Shown in pieces: positions 57,656 through 64,000 of a stretch of DNA of 64,000 nucleotides (position 1 is its first letter; the number at the start of each line of letters is the position of its first letter). Origin of the DNA: Maratus speciosus (lineage: Eukaryota; Arthropoda; Arachnida; Araneae; Salticidae); the NCBI GenBank assembly GCA_963932465.1, contig OZ010789.1, positions 598,081,968 through 598,145,967 of the forward strand, read 5' to 3'. The notes under the pieces were generated by a model. The model was not told where the DNA came from. It saw nothing but the letters and a program-made list of their open reading frames with translations, and did not search any database. Position numbers and translations under genes: made by a program.

Positions 57656-58647
57656 CAGTATTAAAGTAAGGAATTGCTGAAACTTCAGTTTTTCAAGTTT
57701 GCAATTCGTTAATATCTGAATAATAGTTGAATATTTAAAACAGTTGGAAGTTTTTTCCCTCACAATACGTTTAATGTTAATAGTATCCTTCGTAAACTAT
57801 AAAGCCTTACTAAAGAATTCCAAAACAAGTTACAGTGTAGTAACACTGAAGTAGATTCAATAATAAAAGCCTTGGAAATTTCTTACTAGATATTAAATTT
57901 AAAAATGTATTCATTATCTGAAATTTGAAATGTAAATGTATTATTATTGAAATGAAACCAAAGTTTTAAAATTAAATATGATAATTCAATATTCTTCTAA
58001 ATTTTAGCCATGATTTAGAGTGTAGAGTCAAACTTAATGCTCAAATTAAAGAAAACTATTAATAAATTTTCTTTTTTAAAGAACATAATGCTGCCTCTGT
58101 ACCCGAACATTAATTCTAGTTAGATTAGTATAAAATTTTTCTAGAAGCCACAGATTATAATTACTTCGTAATGCACAGATAACACTTTCTAATTTTCAGA
58201 AATTTAAATTGATATAAAGGAAATAGATTAAATTAAATTTTGTAATTTGTAACTGAAACTTAATTATATATTTTTGGAAATCTATATTAATATTACTTAT
58301 CACGAGAGGGAGAAGTTTTCAAAGTTTTTAAATTTAAATTCGAATAAACTTGAGTTGTTTAAGCATTATACCAAATATTGAAATTTCAGTTGGTACAGGT
58401 AAGATATTTGATTTTCTTTCATTCAACTGCATGAGGGTATTTAATAACTAATCTGAAAAATGTGAAACTTGCTTTTAAATTTAAACCAGCTGTAACAACT
58501 AAAATACACCTTGAATCTAAATTTTTTGTTTAGCAAGTTCTGCTTACGTGTAATTACATTAGACTGGGAAAATGTTTTAAAATTCGTCGTAAATATAATT
58601 TGATTCATAAGGTGTATAATTAATGATTAACATGAAAATATAATAAA
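57656..58647. repeat. AT-rich stretch containing the partner of the 15340-15880 repeat
   Basis: 57941-58470 aligns in order with 15340-15880 (ATTATTATTGAA, TGCTGCCTC, ACATTAATTCTAGTTA, TTCGTAATGCACAGATAACA). No coding sequence. Confidence 0.6.
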
Positions 58648-59470
58648 CTAGCTAAAGTACCCGGCTTTGCCCGAAATTTTCGAAATGTTTGTTTTGAAAA
58701 ATGAATTTCAAAATTAAACATACAGTATAAAACAATCAACAAAATATGCGGTAAAACCATCTTTATTTCAGTTCTTCACTTAGAATGGGCTCTAGGGACC
58801 TAACGCTTTGTGGAAATTCTAATATACACGCATACGCACACGTATATATATGGAATATATTTTAAAATGGCGAAAACAAATTCAGAGAACCTCAAAATTT
58901 TGAAATATGCCAATATTTCCATAATCGGGTTTTTATCATGTTTCAATAAGTTTTTCCAAACTCATATGTAAACTCATATGATATTTGCCTGCTGATGTCC
59001 ATTATATTTTCAGTATGACGTGATATTCGCGTTTTTTAAAATTCGTCAAATTATTTATTTCATTTTCCTTTTTTAATTGGAAATCTTGCAATAGAAAAGT
59101 TAGGACGTAATATTTAAATATTTACTTTTTTTTAAATTATTCAAAATATTTATTTCATTTTTATTTTTCACCACGTGGAAATCTTGCAACAGAAAAGCAA
59201 TTGTTGTGGTAAGAATTTTATTGTGGATTTTTAATTGTTGGCAACTGCTATAAAGAAAAACGTTTCAATTTGATAGGAAACTGCTGTTATTTTGGTGGTT
59301 TTGTATTAATTAAAAATTAACTGTAAATTATTTTGATTCTTAATTACTTTAGTTGCCTCGGCCGTGTTTTCATACACATGTACGTAACATTTCATAATTC
59401 TGACTTCGAAACTGTTGATTTGTATAGAATTACAGACAGACAGACAAATTTTCATTGTTATATATTATAT
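58648..59470 (-). mobile_element. Probable minus-strand non-autonomous Helitron or related element
   Basis: On the minus strand the element ends CGGGCAAAGCCGGGTACTTT then AGCTAG before a T: a GC-rich hairpin-capable segment and CTAG, as in Helitron 3' ends. The opposite boundary is less clear. The GACAGACAGACAAATTTTCA and TTATATATTATAT text near 59436-59475 would be the 5' end on the minus strand. The 128-codon plus-strand frame starting at 59333 runs through this tail and is not a gene. Confidence 0.5.
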
Positions 59471-59815
59471 TTTAAAAAAGCAACATTACATTTATATTTA
59501 GAAAAAAAGCAGAAACTTATTAAAAAGAATTTACAACTCTTTCTTATGCAGAAACATTTACGTTTGCTTGTAAAATATTTTCGGTCAATCATTTACAAGT
59601 TCACTGCAATAATTCCAGATAAATTTGTACTCGAAAATATGTTTAATTTTATTTTCTTTAATTCTATCAACTCTAAAACGAAATGTAAAATTCTCTTTAT
59701 TTTCATGAGTGCATTTTAATGTAATAACCAAGAAACAGAGGTTCGTGCATTTGAATTAAGAACATTTCGATTTTTTCACACTTTAATGAAAGTTTTAGTT
59801 TATTACAGAATTTTT

Positions 59816-60165
59816 TTCAATGCAGTGTAAAAAAAAAGATGTAAATCTACGAAAAAATTTAAGCTACATTTATTTGTATGCTGACTATTTTTATCGGTAA
59901 CCTGGGAAAATTTCATGATTTTTTTTTTGTTGATGTTGTTGCAGTTGAATAAAAAGCTCAAGGCATCCCAGTCTCCAAGAACATTCTTAGTAATCGTACA
60001 GATTTTTTTTTTTGACATATAAACAGTAATCTGATACGTAATTTGATTTTTGTTGTAGTTACATAAAAAGTTCTAGGCAACCCAGTTTCCTAAAAAATTC
60101 TTCGTAACCTTACTTTTTTTTTATTATTATTATTTTTTTTTTTTACAATGTGTGATATTTTATCA
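59816..60165. mobile_element. Compound relatives of the 57526 MITE
   Basis: Two successive copies of its centre and right arm occur: GTTGTTGCAGTTGAATAAAA ... CCCAGTCTCCAAGAACATTC ... GTAATCGTACAGATTTTTTT (59935-60015) and GTTGTAGTTACATAAAAAGT ... CCCAGTTTCCTAAAAAATTC ... CGTAACCTTAC (60050-60115). CAGTGTAAAAAAAAAGATGT at 59823 may be a left end, and TTACAATGTG at ~60143 a right end. Confidence 0.5.
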
Positions 60166-60282
60166 CAGCATTTTTTAAATTTTAACTTTTTGTTTTCTTT
60201 TTCTTTCTGCACATTTTGATGGACATATATATATTGAAATTGAATTCCGCAAAGAATATTGTTTCGCATACCTATATAATTT

Positions 60283-60283
<1 letters not shown>

Positions 60284-60326
<43 letters not shown>
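60284..60326. repeat. (CA)n followed by a ~32-bp A run
   Basis: A short ACACAC tract runs directly into an uninterrupted A tract. It produces the F-run reading frame on the minus strand, which is not a gene. It could mark the 3' end of a retroposed sequence, but no source is visible. Confidence 0.85.
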
Positions 60327-60328
<2 letters not shown>

Positions 60329-62076
60329 ATAGAAAAAATGAAATATCCTCAACGAAACAAAAATACAGAGCATGCATTTTACTCCATTTTGTTACACGGC
60401 ATTAGTTAATGAGCGAGCAAGATCGATTTATATATTCAAATCCATGTATTATTTGCTTACGCTTAAGCAAAAATAGAAAGTGTTAATGAATTTTTCCTTA
60501 CAATCCCCCACCAAAGAAGCATTATCGTGAAATTCATTAAAACATTCAAAGTTGTAATTTTAAAAGTGTAAAAATAAAACTAAAAAGATTTTGTTTGAAA
60601 AACATCTATTTCAATAAAGCTTTTATACATTTTCTAAAAAAACAGTAATTAATAAAATGTACAATATTTAATTTCTAATCTTTGCACCATATGTGAGAAG
60701 TACATTCCTGTAATTTTCTTGACATATCAGTGAAAAGGGTGACAAAACTACTTGAGATCTACAATAAAATGCTTCGATTCCATAATTCTGTTAACATTGT
60801 ATTTACAAAGAGTTTTTCTTATATTTTACTGATAACCTGATAATTTTTAAATGGTATAAAATCTAGGAAGTTTAAGTGCTATTAATTTCATTGATTCTGA
60901 AAAACCCAGCCGACTCGGCCTACAGGCCGAGGTAGATTTCAAGATTCAGCACTAATTTCATCAACAAAAACTAAATCAAGATAAGAGATAAACCCATTTT
61001 AACAATTTTATCTGGCACTTTTGAAGAATGATTATTTTAATTTTTCAGTAAGAGCTGGTTTTATCTGAATCGTGTTAAGGCGGTATTCAAAGAAATATTT
61101 TCTCACGCCCAACAACTCGAAATTATCTGCTACATTTTTAGACTCATTTTAAAAAGTAAATGCATGAAACTTATTGACGTGATTTTTTAAAACAGATTTT
61201 AAGCGACCTTTGATTTTGTTTTTCGTTCAGTTAATTAGAAGTTGATTTACAAGCAATTATTTTCTCAATACAACCATATTTTTTGTTTTGAGCACTATCA
61301 CTTCGAGAATTTCTGTTCAAAATACCAACTTCGACAGCATTTTTTGAAATAAACTGTATGGCCATTAATGACCGGACACTTTCAATTTCAAATATTTTGT
61401 CGAATATTTAGAAATATGCTTGTCAGATTCTTCTGGAATTTAAGGATTAAAAAGAACAAGTGTGACCTGATATTTAGCTATGTCGATTTGATAAGGGAGA
61501 TAATTAGGGGGGCCAACAAAAAAATGAAAGAAAAATAATACTTTGGATCACCCTTGTAAATTAAAATTCACGAAATGATCTAGTGCTGGTAGAATACAAA
61601 TTTGTGGATACTGTGCAACATGTTTACGGACTTTAGTAAGAATAGCACGTATATTCCTGGAGATATAGCTTTTTTTTTAAGTTAAAAAAATTCATGCAAT
61701 TTTCTTAGCTTATATCACTCAGTGTCTTCAACCAAATTTAACACCAATTTCAGAAAAATTGGCAAAATGTAGTAGAAATAAAATAGTGCATTTGGAATAT
61801 AAATTTATTAAATATTTTATGAAACATTAGCAGTTACATGAAATATTTTTTATCTGCACATCCGCGAATGATAACAAAGGTTTTTTATGTATAATTTAAT
61901 TGTCAACTGTATGGAGCAACTCCTGAAAAAATTCCGTCAAATATCATGAAAATTCAGAAAGATATCGTTTATAGAGTGACTTAATTTTTAGTTGCTCTCT
62001 AAAAGCAGCTGAATTATAAAGGGTTTGCCACAAATTGTCATTTTTTTATTAATTGACTTTCAGAAAAAAGTTAGTA
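60327..62076. other. AT-rich stretch, nothing firm
   Basis: A short GC-rich hairpin, CGACTCGGCCTACAGGCCGAG (60910-60930), stands out and could be a Helitron-type 3' structure, but no CTAG end or start pairs with it. No gene recognised. Confidence 0.4.
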
Positions 62077-63910
62077 TCTATATTATAAAGGACAAACATA
62101 TCTGTGCGTAACGCATACGTCATTTTGCGAATGGCAACACTTTGAAATTTGAAATGAAATTTTGGTTTTGCAATTTTCTCTACTGCAAATTTTTAAACTT
62201 CTAAACATCGCACATTTTAAATTTTTACACCGTCGTATAAGGAAAAAAAATCTGTTTTAAATGCAATTTGTTTGAAAGCTGTATCTCAATTAATTTTTGA
62301 GTTATTAATTTTTTTGCAGTTTTTAATACCATTTTTCTTATCGTGGCAACAAAAGTACCTCATTTCTATTGAAAGTCATTGAAAGTAAACGGAAAATAGT
62401 TGAAAATAGGAGATACAGTATGTTTTTGTTGCCATTATCTCATAAAACCTGAAAAAATAGTTGAAAATAAAATATGGGCTATATCAAGAATATTGTCCGT
62501 TATTCCGTGATAATGACGTCATATGCACACTTTTCTATAGACGAAGTTTAAGACTGGGTTGTAAAAGTAGATTCCTTTAGCGGATGCAAGTGACGTCATT
62601 TTATAAAAAAGCGTGTATTTTAATTCTTAAACCTGAATTATGTTTTGTAGAAGTGCGTCATTTTCACAGCCCAGCTGCTTTGAAATTCTTCACAGGTGAA
62701 AATGCTTCACTTTTGAAAATAATGTAATCGAAACCACACACTGATAAACACAATGTTTTACAAAAATGTAGAGTGTCTTTATAAAAGAGAGGTGACATGC
62801 AAATAATAGCGATTTATATTACAGAAATTGATTATTCTCACCTGGATGGATTTGCTTCGCCGAGTTAGAAAAGCAAACAAAGAAGTCGTGTTTTAAAATA
62901 ATATCGTGTTCCTGAAGTGTTTGTCGAAAATTCTCTCGAATAATAAAATTTTAATGCTATTCTTTAGGACATTCTACTATTATTTTATCAAAATAACATA
63001 ATTTGCTTAATTTATTTTTTCCTAATTTTATATAATCTATATATTTAAAACACAAGTGTGTTTTTTAGTCATCTGCCCTGATCTTTTTGCTGAACCAATT
63101 TTACTAATATATATATTTTTAAAGCTCTTCCTTTGTAGATGTGGTCGCACTATCTGATTTTTTTTTTTTTAAATATCACCACTTTTATATATTTTGATTT
63201 TAAAAGCATTTTATGAAATTTTTTCAAAATGATGAAAATTAGATAGCTTTTATTGCTGCAGACAAGAGAGAAATAATGAGGTATTTTAAAATTTATTCAT
63301 GCTATTTTCTGATAAAAATTCAAAATTGTTGATAAAAATTGTTGTATAGGGTTTAGTGGCGCAAAATTCCATTAGGATCCGAATATTATATTAGGGGCAT
63401 AATAAAGGAAAACGAAATACTGCTTTTGAAAACACGCATTTTTCCTCATAAATTTTCTATAGTGATTTTCCTTCTGCATGTGTACTGATACTAAGTTTCA
63501 GACACTAGGTGAAATGCTTATTTAAGTGAAAATGAAGTCATATTTAAAAGAAAACGATCATTTTCTTAGATAAAACTAAGCCTTTTAACACAAATGCGTC
63601 TAAAAACCATAAATTACGGCAATTTGTACTCTCCAAAATTGAGATTAGAATCTCAAATAAAGAGTGCGTCTGTTCACATAAAAGATGTTGCTGGCAATCT
63701 TCACTTCAAGTTTTGAGTTAAAATGATTTTTAAATGATCAAACAAAATGCAATTTTTTTTTAAATGATGAATATGGATATGAGAAGTGCGTATGCAAATT
63801 TTGAGAAGGTGAAAATTGTTGTTTTAATTCCGGAAATCCAAGCATAAGAGCCTCAATTGATAACCACATCCTAATAATTGATTTTTTTTTTATATTTTAC
63901 TGATTATGTA
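62077..63910 (+). mobile_element. Second copy of the 52900 Helitron family, 5' part
   Basis: It begins TCTATATTATAAAGGACAAA after an A and matches the first ~300 bp of the 52900 copy closely. It then has about 0.9 kb absent from that copy, and matches again at 63415-63550 (AACACGCATTTTTCCTCATA, CTGATACTAAGTTTCA, AAGAAAACGATCATTTTCTT) and 63780-63905. No CTAG end is reached before another copy starts at 63911. Confidence 0.8.
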
Positions 63911-64000
63911 TCTATATTATAAAGAACAAACGTATCTGTGCGTAACGCTGACGTCATTTTGCGAATGGCAATACTTCACGATCAAATTTCGGTCTTGAAA
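63911..64000 (+). mobile_element. Third copy of the same Helitron, 5' end, continues past window
   Basis: TCTATATTATAAAGAACAAA and CGTAACGCTGACGTCATTTT repeat the start of the copies at 52900 and 62077. It begins inside the second copy, after GATTATGTA, where the first copy reads on as GATTACGTATTCTAATAC, so it is inserted head to tail between A and T. Confidence 0.8.

Noticed and set aside
59333..59719. 128-codon open frame
   Set aside because: It starts inside a transposon tail (GACAGACAGAC region) and continues into AT-rich sequence. No family motif.
60090..60377. 95-codon minus-strand frame with long F run
   Set aside because: Produced by the A tract and CA repeat at 60284-60326.

Overview
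The window reads as a non-genic, transposon-rich stretch of a metazoan nuclear genome. It is very AT-rich, has long homopolymer and simple-sequence runs, no bacterial-style operons, and no open reading frame I can recognise as a host gene. The mix of elements points to an arthropod: arthropod-type Helitron protein, Tc1, two mariner lineages, a DUF4817-type DDE transposon, Penelope-like GIY-YIG endonuclease, piggyBac-like ends, a retrotransposon gag, and dispersed repeats with GACAGACAGAC tracts. An arachnid such as a spider would fit, but that is inference from repeat style and not shown by any host gene.

Layout, left half. 1-3136 is a ~305-bp tandem array that seems to lie inside a minus-strand Helitron-like element. 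5831-7013 is the N-terminal part of a Helitron protein cut off at a ~235-bp minisatellite (7014-8300). 8407-9938 is an almost complete Tc1 element with an amber codon before its last catalytic residue. 10335-11270 is a duplicated segment whose second copy was split by a foldback element. 12241-14420 is a decayed LTR-retrotransposon gag. 16400-17245 is a ~150-bp tandem array and 17707-18431 a short non-autonomous Helitron. 19024-25150 holds MITEs, an internally deleted mariner, a piggyBac 5' fragment and two Penelope-like remnants. 25462-27810 is a recent higher-order duplication.

Right half. Several long inverted repeats stand out: a near-perfect 395+395 bp hairpin (32619-33452), a TTAA-flanked foldback (33498-34163), a 2.5-kb DDE transposon with ~600-bp terminal inverted repeats (35652-38125), and palindromic TA-flanked elements at 45440-46024, 50767-51295 and 55880-56332. 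A mariner pseudogene lies at 46820-47790, and a 2-kb element with GC-rich subterminal repeats at 48429-50414. The last 11 kb is dominated by one non-autonomous Helitron family: 52900-56527 is inserted in a MITE whose unbroken paralogue sits at 51617-51832, and two more copies lie head to tail at 62077 and 63911.

Nothing here works together as a pathway. The useful information is structural: nested insertions, paralogous empty sites that fix element borders, and foldback sequences able to form double-stranded RNA if transcribed. All similarities were judged by eye, and no database search was possible.
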